Below, in pieces: positions 1 through 12,600 of a stretch of 64,000 nt of DNA. The stretch's first letter is position 1. Each line of letters opens with the position of its first letter. The position numbers and the translations under genes are program-made. This DNA is from Gavia stellata. Its lineage: Eukaryota > Chordata > Aves > Gaviiformes > Gaviidae. Location of the stretch: NCBI RefSeq assembly GCF_030936135.1, contig NC_082598.1, forward strand, positions 48,824,347 through 48,888,346, given 5' to 3'. The notes beneath the pieces are model-generated. The model had not been told where the DNA came from. It saw only the letters and a list, made by a program, of their open reading frames with translations, and made no database searches.

Positions 1-1050
1 CAGAAAACTCCCGTTTGCCCCCGCATCTCGCTCAGACCCTCCGTCCCCGTTTGGCAGGCAGGAGCCCGGGCTGGGGGACGCTGCCTGCGGCTGAGGGCAG
101 CGGCGCGCCGCCCGCTCCGCGCCCCGCCACCCCGGCCCCCCAAGCCTTTCGCCAGCCCCCCCCTCCCCTCCGCACCCCAAAATGCAGCGCCGCCTCTGCG
201 CCCTGCTCCTGCTGGCGTCCCAGTGCATGGGCTCGGCCGCCGGGCTCTTCCCCTTCGGGGAGCCCGACTTCTCCTACAAGCGCTCCAACTGCAAGCCCAT
301 CCCGGCCCCGATGCTGCTGTGCCGGGGCATCGAGTACCAGAGCATGCGGCTGCCCAACCTGCTGGGGCATGAGACGGTGCAGGAGGTGCTGGAGCAGGCC
401 TCCACCTGGATCCCGCTGGTGCAGAAGCAGTGCCACCCCGACACCAGGAAGTTCCTCTGCTCCCTCTTCGCCCCCGTCTGCATTGACGACCTGGACGAGA
501 TCATCCAGCCCTGCCACTCGCTCTGCGAGGAGGTGAAGGAGAGCTGCGCCCCGGTGATGTCCGCCTTCGGCTTCCCCTGGCCCGACATGCTGGACTGCAG
601 CCGCTTCCCCAAGGACAACGACCTCTGCATCCCGCTGGCCAGCAGCGACCACATCCTCCCGGTCACCAGGGAAGGTAAGAGGGAGCCGCCGGGCTGCCCC
701 CGGGCCGGCAGCATCTGCCCCCCATGAGCCGCCCCGACAGCGGGCTCCCTCCCCAGCTTTCTGCAGGGGAGCGGAGGCTTCTCCCGCCCGTTACAGCACG
801 TCCCGGTGCTCCGGGACGGGGGGGCCGGGGAGGGCGCCGCAGATCAGGCTTAGGAAGGATTTCCCGAGGGGACCGGGGAAACCGCAGGCACCGTCGGGGA
901 ACTGGCACCGGCCCGCAGCTCCCGGCCTTTGCCCGTCCCCGTCTCGAAATGAACGGTCCGGGAGCCCGGACTCGAGCTGCGCGGCTCCCAAAGGGACAAT
1001 CTCCTTCTGCAAAGATCATCGCTGAAGCGCGGTGTTGGAGTGCTTTGTGT
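1..1050 (+). promoter_or_regulatory. SFRP2: CpG island over SFRP2 5' end
   Basis: The first kilobase is very GC-rich with frequent CpG, covering the 5' untranslated region, exon 1 and most of intron 1 of SFRP2; composition falls sharply after about 1.4 kb. CpG islands at the 5' ends of developmental genes are usual, so this is probably the downstream part of the promoter island. The transcription start itself may lie left of the window and no TATA box is visible. Confidence 0.6.
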
Positions 1051-3105
1051 CGCGTGTCCTCCCTCTCTTTACTCTCTCCCCCGTAAAAAAAACTTTCGGT
1101 TTAGGTGTGACCTTAAAAGCACCCCGTGCCCCCCTCCAGCGGGTCTGCAGCAAGGTAAGGCGCGTCAAAGTGCTGGGGCAGCGCCGGGGCTGGCGGGGAG
1201 AAGGCGCAGGTTCAGTCCGTCCATGGAGGGATGGAAAACCGGCGTTTCCCGAAGGGTTCCCAACGCCACCTGCTGTTCCTTTCTCCCCGAGCCTGACGGG
1301 GACTGTCCCTTGCATTTCCAGCACCCAAGGTCTGCGATGCCTGCAAAAACAAAAATGAAGATGATAATGACATCGTGGAAAACCTCTGCAAAAATGACTT
1401 TGGTAAGTGGAAGCAGAGCCCTCCGGTTGAAACTTGAGGATCAGATAAAACTCCCAGTGGAATGAGACAGAGATGTGCCTGAATAAAGGCAGGGCTTTGT
1501 CTTATCTGCAGATGGACCCGTCTGACCATTCGGTCATGAAACACAAAATTCCAGCTTGGAATAAAAAGTGGCCCTTTTCTGTTTGCTGTTTCGAAGTAGT
1601 AGTAGTGCTCTTTTATGTGGATGTTGCTGGCAAGCCGAATAGAAAGTAAAATGGGGGAAAAAAAAGAAAAAAGAATCTTTCATCCAGACTATTGCCTGGG
1701 GAGAAGTAGAGCGAAGCTGCATTTAGACATACAAGAATGGTCATGCGGCTCTTTCTCACGTATCATAAGAAAGACTCTCTCTGCAGATTAAGAATGAAAC
1801 TCTATATATCATTTGACAGAGAAGGTAATGCAGAGACAATTGGGGATATAAACTTAATGGGAAGATCTGGGGTTAGAAGAGGATGAGAAAGCCCCTTCGA
1901 CACAGACAACTGAACGGCACATTATCCACACATTAGCATTTCAAGAGAAAAAGGGAATAAGGAGGGGAATCCTTTTATAATAGGTCAATGTTTATACCTG
2001 GAAACAGATTTGTAGTATAAATATCTACAACAATTCAAAAGTCTTTCTTTAAAATAAAAAAACACCACCCAAAACATGAAACCATGACTGTGGGACATAA
2101 TTGCTAAAACAACCAATAGCTTTGGCCTGGCAAATCGCACTCAGATAAATCCTCCTAAAGCTAAACATGCCCCACAGATTCCTACAGAGCCCTGTATCCC
2201 CCTCCTAGTTATTTTACCAAATCGAATGCAGCTGTTGGACCAATTTGCCCTCCATGGGATCTATTCTTTCAAAAAAACAATGCATGTGAAATATCATTTC
2301 CTTACAGGTTTGCCTAAAATCCTCTCCAGCCTAATAAATTAAGTTTAGAAGTTTTCAGCCACAGCCGAGATCAAGTTTCAGATTAGGTCTAGGTACTCAC
2401 CTCCCCACATCCCCTTCAAACTCTAGTTTCAGGAAGACTGTCCTCTCCCAGCAAAAAAACAGAGTGCTGCTTAATGTAGCAAACCTGCCCTCTCTCTGTT
2501 TGCAAACAGGAGAAAAGCCGGAGAAAATATTAATCTAGAAAAGAAGGAAAAAGAGGGGGAGGGAGGAGAGGAGAAAAGAAACCCAAAAACCCTCAACCCT
2601 AAGGTTGATTCAGACTGAAATGACTTGCATGCCCTTTGTGGCTTTAGAAATGGAGCCACCTGCTGCCTCTTCTGTCAGCCCTGACAGTTTAATTAGCAAT
2701 AGAGCACCTCCCTCCCCAGGTCCTCTTTATGTGCACTAATGGGAAAAAACCTCTCAATCTCTCTCCCTCTCCCCACTTCCCCCTCCCCTCACTCTATTAG
2801 CCTTGAAGATAAAAGTGAAGGAGATTGCCTACATCAATGGGGATACCAAGATCACCCCCGAAACAAAGAGCAAAACCATCTACAAGCTGAATGGGCTGAC
2901 GGAAAGGGATCTGAGGAAGATCGTGCTCTGGCTCAAAGGTGGCCTCCAGTGTACCTGTGATGAGATGAATGACATCAACGTCCCCTACTTGGTGATGGGG
3001 CAGAAGCAAGCTGGGGAACTGGTGATCACCTCGCTGAAGCGGTGGCAGAAAGGGCAGCGGGCTTTCAAGCGGTTCTCCCGCAGCATCCGCAAACTGCAGT
3101 GTTAG
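182..3105 (+). CDS. SFRP2: Secreted frizzled-related protein 2, complete, three coding exons
   Basis: SFRP2 is a secreted Wnt modulator that binds Wnt and Frizzled through a cysteine-rich domain. Coding exons are 182-674, 1322-1402 and 2801-3105, joined at phase-1 GT/AG junctions to 293 codons including the stop (292 residues; human has 295). Residues 1-21 form a hydrophobic signal peptide ending near GSAAG. Residues of about 30-150 hold the Frizzled-type domain with the expected ten cysteines and the conserved stretches DFSYKRSNCKPIP and AFGFPWPDML. Exon 2 encodes the acidic linker with KNKNEDDND. Exon 3 encodes the C-terminal netrin-like domain ending SIRKLQC. The ATG at 182 starts the signal peptide and is the only start giving it. 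All splice sites are canonical, with a long pyrimidine tract before exon 3. The gene is intact and the identification is secure by recalled similarity to human SFRP2. Confidence 0.97.
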
Positions 3106-3900
3106 TGGCTTGGGCTCTGGCCACCTCCGGCAGCCGCCTCTGTCCCGAGATCTCCGGGCCTCCCGCACCTTCTTGCTTTGGCCCCTCTAAGCCTCGACAT
3201 GCCACAGGCATGAGACACGGTGACCGCTCTCCGAGAGGGGAGGGAGCCCTCCGTTTCTGTACATAGGTTAAAATGTAATAAAAAAAAAAATCATGACTAT
3301 TTTTGGGAAGTATTAAAGTATCTCGCTTAAAGCTTTTTTTTTTGTTGTTTTCATGGTTGCAAATGTGACTTTGGTCTGAGGATTTTCCCTCTTCATTTTG
3401 GTAATGCTGGTTCATTTATATTGCTGCTTCTCTGTATACGTGCATGTTTGTTGTGCAAAAGTAGGAGATGCAGAGAAAGACAGCCACGCGTGCGACTGGC
3501 CTGTCACAGTGGGTATGACTCTTTCACTAAGGTGAAATGGCTTGCCATCTATATTAACACTATAAAGGTCATGTTACGACTCTTGCATGTGATACATAGG
3601 CACCAGTAAGAGTATATTAACCATTCTCACATTTTATTTTCCACAAGTCTGAGCCCTTCTCTCTCAGAAAATATGAACAAGTTTTGGAGCTGGTTGATCT
3701 GAATGCAACTTTTTTTTTTTATTATTTTCCAAATTAAACCATCTGTAGCCTAACTGTAATATACCTAGTGGTTAACCTGGAAGAGTTGTAAAATATTGCT
3801 TTAATTAACCTTGTAAATACTTCAGATAAATGTTATATTCTTGTATATAAACTTTACATCATAGTTTACCCATTGTCTCGGTCTGTATTCACTTTAATCT
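3106..3900 (+). other. SFRP2: SFRP2 3' untranslated region and flank
   Basis: No open frame of interest follows the stop. An AATAAA signal lies at 3277-3282, inside an A-run, giving a short 3' untranslated region of about 190 bases. An ATTAAA at 3733-3738 could serve a longer form; the AT-rich stretch up to about 3.9 kb looks like 3' untranslated sequence. Which site is used cannot be told from the sequence. Confidence 0.5.
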
Positions 3901-6450
3901 GTTCTTGGGAAAACTGGGAGAAAGCTGTCCCAACTGGGCTTTGTCACGGCAAAGCAAAATTTGGCCTTCCACCCCAAATGGCCAGGAGAGAAGCATGAGG
4001 AAGCATCTAGTGCTGCAATCAGAAAAAACTTCCCCAGAGATGAACCCACTAGACACTGGACTGAGGTTCAGTCAACTCATTTTAATATGTGTCTGTTGAG
4101 CTCTTCAAGATGAAGAGTTTTCTGTGGCTCCTTTGTTCGACCGCCTGCATTTTCATCTCATCTTCTCAGAAGACTCTGCTTTTTGCTGATGTGGAATTGC
4201 AATGAGACCACTTGCTTAAAAACAAATCCATTTATCCATTTCTTACACTTGAAAAAGACATATTAAGGAGTGCAAGAGTAGACAGAAAAATCTCATTTGC
4301 AACTAGCAATTCAGAATAATGGTAGAGCAAGGCATGTTTTGTGTGTATGTACACCCAGTATTCTTACTGAAAAAGAAAATAAAACCTACCTAATAGTGTA
4401 ACTAGAGGAAAGTTTTTCAACATTTTTCTTACAAATGGTTTCCGATGAAAAGCATTACCTGCTAGAATTTTATTGTACTTATCCTGAAAAATAGTCTTAC
4501 TTCCCAGTGCTGTCACACATAAAAAATTCCTCTTAGCTTCACTGAGAGGATGAGCAGTCCAGTGTTCCCAAGGGCAACGTTTTATGTTAGCCATTCACAG
4601 ACAGAATACAAATCCAACACTAGATTTTTCTTTAAAGTAAAAAATCATATTGATTTCATATATTTAGCATGACTTTTTTTCACCATCAGGATAAAAAGAT
4701 AATCTCTAAAGATCCAACATGTTACATTTGTTTTAGAAAAATAAATTGTTTGCCCTCTCCCACAGTTTTAATGCATTCACTACACCTGGTACAAACAATG
4801 GTAGGACTCTGACCAAGCAAGACAAGAGCAGTCCTCACAAATGTCCTCAGAAGTATAACAATTAAAAAAAAAAAAAAAAAAAGCCACAAACCACCAAACA
4901 AAAAGCCCCACTCCAAACTGGCTCTTCATTTTTTTGTGGAACAGTATCTTTATTTAAAGGCCAATACATCGCTGAAATGCCATTAAAACTTTTTTTCTGA
5001 ATGGACCTCGCTTGCCGGGAAACAGATTTGAGTCTTTTCATGCTATGGCATAATTATTTTAAAAGCAGTACTATGTCCATCGTCTTACACAGCCATCAGC
5101 ACCTGGGTAGGTGTCACATTGCTCTACCCATCTTACCCAGCATATAATGTAATACCTGTCCCTGAACAGCCTTGGTTTTAGAGGGAACAAGCTCACAGAT
5201 AAAGAGGAGCTGGCTGAAGATGAGCCTGCAGAAAATGGGCTTGTGCTACCTGGTGGAGGAAACCACTTCAAAGAGGCAGTCGTTGCAATGCAGTCTCTGG
5301 GGACCGAAAACGAACAGCCAGAACTACTCCGCTCAGCCTGCCTTACAGATACTAAGTTCTCCTACAGCAACCATAAAATTCTCTTAAATGGGCTGTCCTA
5401 GAAGGCAGCAGTACTGACGCTGATGAGGACACACAGGTCACAAGTTACTCACTCTGGGGTCATGTTAAGGCCAAGACTACATCACAGATTTTTGCTAGAT
5501 CACTTAGATGTATGAATACGCATTACCTATGACCAACATCGCTCTGTCTTAAAAAAAAAAAAAAAACATTCCCCTTCCTCCTTCACAAAATAAACACCAT
5601 TACACCAGCAAAATCCTGTTCCTGTCAGGACAAATTCAGGAGAAGAAGAATAAACCAGACTGGCAAACATTCAATTTTACTAGTATAATCAGCATCCTGG
5701 ATTGAAAGCATCCTGCCATGCAGCATACCCCTGCTGATAAAGCCTTCTGCATGTGGCCCTGGGCTGAATCACTGGGACTATCCACCCTCAGGGTGAACTG
5801 GCAGAGGCAGGATTACCTTTCAGATAAACAGGATTTAGGCAAATGTGAGGAGTAATGGTACTCACGTTTTCCCAATTTAGTTCCATTACCTTGTTCTAAC
5901 AGTTTCCTATTAAAAGATGGGTCATATTCACCTCACCAAGGAGAGGGAGTGTCAGTGTTTGTTATAATATCTGTTTCCAGAAGTGTATAATCTAGACATT
6001 GCAAACTATTCAGCCAAAAATTAGGATTTTAAAGTCACAGCCTGAGGAAACTTCATTTCTCAGATGCTGGCAAAGAAGTAAACACATACATTTTTCACAT
6101 TTTTACCCTTACTCTTACTTGCTCAACAATAACTGAAAATCTTCAACTGTGCCAGGCAAATAGTGAACCAAACACGTAACAAAAAATTATCGGAGCCTGT
6201 TACTTCTGATCATTGTGTCACATATACTTCAGAGAACTTTATTACCTGGTATGGTATGGTATGATTCAGTTCTAGCAGAATTTGGTTTTTTTGCAATTGA
6301 TGAAAAAAGGCAACCCACTGTTGCATTTTTCAGACACTTTGTCTTCTTCTAATTAAAACAACATTGTTAGGCAGCCAATTATGTAGCTCCCATTGTATTT
6401 GCTTTCATAAAAACTATAAAAGCAGTTGACTACAATGGATTAGTTTAAGA
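3901..6450. other. Intergenic, no gene seen
   Basis: AT-rich sequence without a convincing exon or RNA gene. It contains an A-run at about 4864-4882 and another at about 5550-5565, and short ATGGT tandem units near 6249. Nothing else is supported. Confidence 0.5.
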
Positions 6451-6676
6451 ACAATAATAATGATACTTGACATTTATACAGAAGTTTCCATTTAAGTTTC
6501 TCAGACTGCCTTCACAAAAAATAGGCATTAATATCCCTATTTTGCAGATCAGGAAAATGAGGCACAGTGAAGTGAAATAACTCATTCAAAACCACCCAGC
6601 AAGTCCTTTACAGTCATGAAAAGCAGCATATTTTTTGTCTCCAAGTTTTATGCTCTAATCACTAGACCACAGCAAT
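6451..6676 (-). repeat. Ancient MIR-type amniote SINE
   Basis: Read on the plus strand, the piece runs from AATAATAATGATACTTGACA through TTTTGCAGATCAGGAAAAT and GAGGCACAGTGAAGTGA to TGCTCTAATCACTAGACCAC. This is the order of motifs in MIR/CORE-SINE elements of amniotes in reverse orientation (complement of tRNA-like head at the high-coordinate end). Divergence from the remembered consensus is high, consistent with an insertion predating the bird radiation. Confidence 0.7.
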
Positions 6677-9600
6677 CAGAATGGTGTATAATCAAGGCTG
6701 CACTTAGATTATAATTTCAAAGCATAACAGCAACCAAGGCTCCCTCCAACTTCTTCTTCCCCCTGAGTGTGTAAAAAAAATGACTGCCCAAATTCAAATT
6801 TAAAACCCATCAGCAATATTCCTCGCAGTCTTTTCCTTATTTATCATTCTCTCCATCCTTTAATTACTTCTTAATCCTTTCTTGTCTCCCTCACTTCTCA
6901 TTCACTTCAGACACCCACCACTTAGCCCCTCTCTCACCTCCCTCATACAGACACTTTTGCTCTCGGTATGGTTTATTAAAGAACTCGTGCAGTATAACTA
7001 CACACAAGCCACAAAAATCCTAATGACCAGCTTAAGACAGAAAAAGACCCATGCGGGAAATTCAGCAAGAGGCATTTAAATTTAATTAATGATTTTCTGT
7101 GAGGACAGGAGGGCGGTTGGATGCCACAAGGAGCACCACAGACACATGCTGGTCGCCTCAGCCACAGCCACTATTCCTACTCTGCAGCAGGAGAATATAA
7201 GGATATTTAAAGAATATAGCAAGCATGAAGAACACACAGATACAGCACACCTTCCCTTGCATGGCCAGCTCTCCCGCACATCTCAGCCCCACTGGGGCCA
7301 CGGTGCACCTCTCTCAGCCTTCTTCCAGATGTCTCACTACCTCTCTTCAGCCATCGAGGGCATCAGCCAAGAGCAGAACCACCGTGACTCAAGAACAGAC
7401 CTCCTCATTGTCCCCCGGGTGCCTGCTGGGGCACGAGCGACCCCCATGCAGCTAGCAGGGCAGCCCCTTTTTTGCTGCTTCTGCAGCCTGCTGCCATCAT
7501 CACCAAACCTACCAGCGCTGCGAGCCCTCACGATGTGCCCACAGTCAGCAATGCCAGAGGAAGGGCGATGGATTGATTGCTACCAGAGCAGTAGACAGCC
7601 TTCCTTAGGTCGGGTAGCCCAGGCTTTTGTTATTGGAGCCAGAAATTCTTATTTCTAGGCTTCAGAGACATGCCTGTATGATTTATCTAAAAGTAGCTTT
7701 CTTATCAGCACATGTAGATTCAGTACAGCCTGACTGTCTGATGAAACAACCACAGGAATGGATCTTGCTTGCCTCTGTACAAAGAGGAGAGTGCGAGATA
7801 TTCACACCACAGGAATCCAAGACCCCAGGCTGTCTTACAAACATAAATTAGGCTACGCTATATCCCTTTGGGGTGAATTTAATAGGGTAACATTTTCCAA
7901 ATGCATCAACCCCCTTCAGGGTGAGCCGTGGGCTCCTAAATCACCTAGATGCCTTGGAAAATATTAGCCGCTATCCCCCACCAGAGTTAAAGCCAGTTGG
8001 CTGAGGTCAGCCAGCAAGCCTGTCACCCAGCCAGGAGGAACACCTCAGCAATCAGCCAGCCAGCCCATCGTTCTCTCAACTGATCAAAATAACCAACCAA
8101 CGCAGAAAGCTGCACCGCAAAGCAGCTGATGGAGCAAACTTCAAAACCAATTACTGCACACACGGAGAAGCTGTTCGGCCAGAAAGACCAGCGCAAGTTA
8201 GAAGGTGTGCTCAGTGTCTTACAGAACAGACACAAGAAAGAGCATATACACCTTCTGAGACCCACAATAAGGCAATACTATTAATGTAGCTCTTTCAAAA
8301 CCCAAACAGTGCAGATCATCCTTTTGGAGTAATTTTCAATCCACAAAGATGATGCTAAAATCATGGGGTATTTTCTGTTTGGACACAACATGTTGCCATT
8401 AGAGTCACTGCTCAAACTAGCAGCAACCCACAGACTTAGGAGTGATCTGAAAGGGTAGCAGAAATGCTAATTTAAGCACACTTTCAACTTTCCAGGTCTT
8501 TGTTTTCAGAGCTTAACCCTGGCAGTCTTCATTAGACATTAAACTTTCCATATGGAGCTACTATGGAAGAACAATTTAAGAGTTTTCCATTGATACCTAC
8601 TTTTATCAGGCAAGAGATAACTAATCCTTCCCTGGCAATTTCCCTGCATTGTTAGTTTGCTTCAAATCCCTAACATTGCCTAATTGCCTTTTTTGTTATG
8701 TGCATATCCACTCATGCACAATAGTGAACCCTGGCTGCTTACACACTGAGGCAGGTGCTTTAGTGGCTGCAGGGCTCATGTCATTAAGCACACACAGAGT
8801 TATTAATCATTTCAGTTTACTCTGAGGCACAAACCTGAATTAAGTCAGGCCACTTTCCTAAGCAAAACAATAGCTTAATTGTAATAGATAAGGCAAAAGA
8901 GTTTTGAGAGGTAGAGTTTCAGAAACTAGAGCAACTCCCCCTCAAAAAATAATCAGGCAAGACAAGAAAACACACTGTAATTTAAGAATTAGAGGGTTTA
9001 ATAATTTTTTTTCAACAGGGGAAGAAAATTATTTTGAAGATAATCTTATAGCCTCACACAGCCTCCCTGTTTCCTTCAGATGCTGGATTCTTCAATATGG
9101 GAAAAATTTTCAGTATTTTTATTTACATTCTGTGAACTGTAACACTGTAATCATCCCAGTGATATGAATGGTGGTTTTTTTCACACAAAGTGGATTTTTA
9201 AATAGGGCATGGATTTTCAAAAGAGTCTACTAAACTAAAGCATAAGCTCAATTTCCAAAGTATTCTTAGGTTTTGATTTTTAAGTCACTTACACAACTAA
9301 AGGACAAAAATTTAATTTTGTTGGAAGCAATGTAAGAAGGCATATTTAAAATCCTGTTAGATGCTTACAGATGTTTATCTGTTGCTTGAGGTACCCACAT
9401 ATATTTAAAAATTTGGCTGCAACACATATATCCTTAGAGAGTTTAATGTACTTGGCACCCAGGGATTTTGGAAATGGGATCTAGACTGTTGAAAATATTA
9501 GCAAGTAGTATCATAATATGTCCCACACATGTGAAGTGTTAAAATTGTCTTAACCGTTTTGTTCCATCATTTGACTAGAATATATGACTTACTGGGAGAG

Positions 9601-12600
9601 CTCTGGAATTCTAAAGCTAGCTCTAACTTCACGAGAAAACACTGCATGGAAATCAGTCCCTCGATCCAGAACTGAGCTTTAGAAATCTTGCTGGAAGGAT
9701 TACCATCCTTCTCAACTTTGTACTACTGTATTAAGTAGATGAACAAGAAAAGATTTGTATGAAACACTGCTTTCTACAACACAATAGAGCAGGAAACTAC
9801 ATTAACTGTTAAGACTTGCCTGGCAGCTGCTGCAACTAACTAGCACATAACAAGAAGTAATACAAAAGTCAGCAATATAGTTAGATATATGTAGTTATAG
9901 CTAATAAAGGGTCTATTATTTAATGAGATTTCTCAAAATGGAAGGTGGAAGAGACACTGCATTTTCTCCCATATGAAACTCAGAAGGATCCTTAGAGACA
10001 TCTACAACATGGATTACAATATAGCACATCTATGCTAGTAGAGGGCCACAACTTAGCTTACGGTGAAGTTCGCTTATCAATAACTACGCCTAATGTGTGC
10101 ATATTGTATCTAAATGTGAGCTGCTCTACAGAGGCTCCATTTTCTTAACCACCCAGCTGTATGCTCCCATCACCTTCCTCGAGGCAGAAGTATCAATCAC
10201 GCAAGGCAGACAGTGTGTCAGCTCAGCTCTTTTACTCAGCCCTGAATAAATAAGAACAGCTAAATACAGTAAGTGGTTTGTGGTGAGTTCAGCAGCTGAG
10301 CAGAAGACCCACACAGTCCCATGGCTGCACCATCTGATGCATGGGGATGGGGTGATGCAGGTGGCAGGTAGGTCACACAAAGTGCATCCTGAAAATAAGA
10401 CCTCAGCGCAGACATTTGCAAAGAAGCAAGTGTGTTACAGCAGACACAATCTCAATTTGCTGCTATGGTTTGCCCAGCACCAAGTGAAGTTGCTGGGATG
10501 CTGAGGGCTATTAAAGAGCTTGCAGTATCAACTCTGTCTCTGTATACCATGTCCCTGTGGCACACAGAGGGGTCCCCTGGGGATCTGCCCCTCCTAGCAG
10601 GCAAGGAGCAAGGGCTGGTGTGCTGCTCTGGCTCTGTGAGCTCCCACAGGGCAGGAGGGCAGCAGGCTGGATCCGTTCAGACGGCAGCCTAATGACCATC
10701 TGCAGGGCACGGCTCAGCACACTTGTATCTTGGACATGAAAAATACACCTTTTCAGCCTGATGATAATCTTGATAAGGCTGAGCATCTGAGGCCCAGGCT
10801 TGCTGTATTTGCCAGCTGGGCTGTCCTCCTGCTTGCCTGTCTCCCACACTCATTCTATCTTTGATCCTCTCAAGGAGAAAAAGGATCTAGAAGAGCTTGT
10901 GGAAAACTTTACACACAGCAGCACTCGAAAAACAGATAAGAAGAAGGTGCTGGTGAATACTGTAATGGCATAATCTTCTTCAGTGGGAGATTCTCATCTG
11001 GCTGATGTATTCCATTTCTGACACACTACTGAAAGGACGGTGCAGAAACAGAGCTTTAAAAAAAAAAAGAGGACAATATTTGCCAGGGAATTTGGTACCA
11101 ACACGTATTCTAGGTAGACTTTATGAAGTGTGAAATGATGGCCTAGAGCTGGTCCTAGGGAAATCAGTGGTAAAATTCCATATACATTAATAGAAGCAGA
11201 GTAAATCCAGTATTGACTACTTTTGAAGAGTCTGGCTCTTTAATAGTAAGAGTATTTATTCTCTACATGTCATGCTATATATAAATTAAGGACATCAGCA
11301 ATTCAGAAGAGCCACTCCTGCTCAAACTCCAAGTAGAAGAGAAGCACTTCGAATAAATTTAATGGAGCCCTACTGAAGCCACCATTCTGAAATAGTATTA
11401 ATGCAACAGCTGACTAAGTCTGAATAAAACATGCACTGGTATATACATGCAATAGCAGAAGCTATCTGGAAGAAAAAGACAGCAACCCTGATTGTCACTG
11501 GTTCAGCACATAAAGAGGTGGACAAGTGACTGTGGTCAGGATGAAGTCATTCTCACCATATAGCATCAGGCAACTGGCTGAGTGCAAAGCTGCCTGAGGT
11601 TCAGCAAAGTCAGCCTGGTGACATGTGGAACAGATGCTGAAAGTCTGACAGCTGGAAATGTTGGAAGCACTCATCATCAGGAGGTGGCAGGAAGCTTATG
11701 TCAGCTGGAAAAGAGCCTGGATGCTTGTTGCTAGAGCAGCAGAGAGGGTTTTGACAGATAAAAGTGTTGGTGACCGACTACTAGAGATAAGAGAGCAGAT
11801 CCCTGGGAAGGCAGAGAAGGGCTGGTTCTTCAAGTTTATCTTTAGAGATAGAGATACAACAGGTCACAGTGAACCGCCAGTTTGGGGCAGGGGCTTGCAT
11901 AGTCCTCAAGTCATCTGCCGCTAGCTTAACCCCAGAAGGGAATCGTTAGTCTGACATTTCATGCTCATTCTCTGTGTTATGGTATAAATACTACAGCTAG
12001 CAGGGAGGATGCAGATGGGGAGGAAAGCAAGGGGTGGGGAGAGGAAAATGCTCATCTTTGGGAAGAGTTAGCTTCACTAGACTTGACCTTGAGAACCTGA
12101 ATGACCAAAGCTTGCATACACTTAGGTCTGCGCCTGGGAAAGCGCATTCTTTTTGTATTTTGGTTTCCTCTGGAGGCATTCAGAGTAAAGCAACGAAGAC
12201 ATAGCAGATGCATCTTTGAGTCAAACTTATTTGGTCCTAAAAAAAATAGGGAGGAGAAAAAACAAAGTTTCTTAACTGAGATTGCTAAAATGTAAGTATG
12301 TTAAAGAACACAAAGAAAAGCTGAGGATGATGAAAAATGCATAGTCTTGAGAAAGACTGAAAAATAAGACCTTGTTAGTAGCTGGTTTTACTCCAGAGCC
12401 AGTAAAAATACTAGAAAACAACAAAAAATAGAAAGTCTTTTGCAAGTCTTTTTTTTAAACAAGTTTCCCCAAATGTACGGTATTGCTCAGAGATTTTCCA
12501 GAGCAAGAGTCTTTTCAAAAAATGTTATAAAAATTACAGTGTTGATAGCAATTTCAGATAAATGGAAAACCCAAAGTCTTTGTCAATTTTCACACTAAGA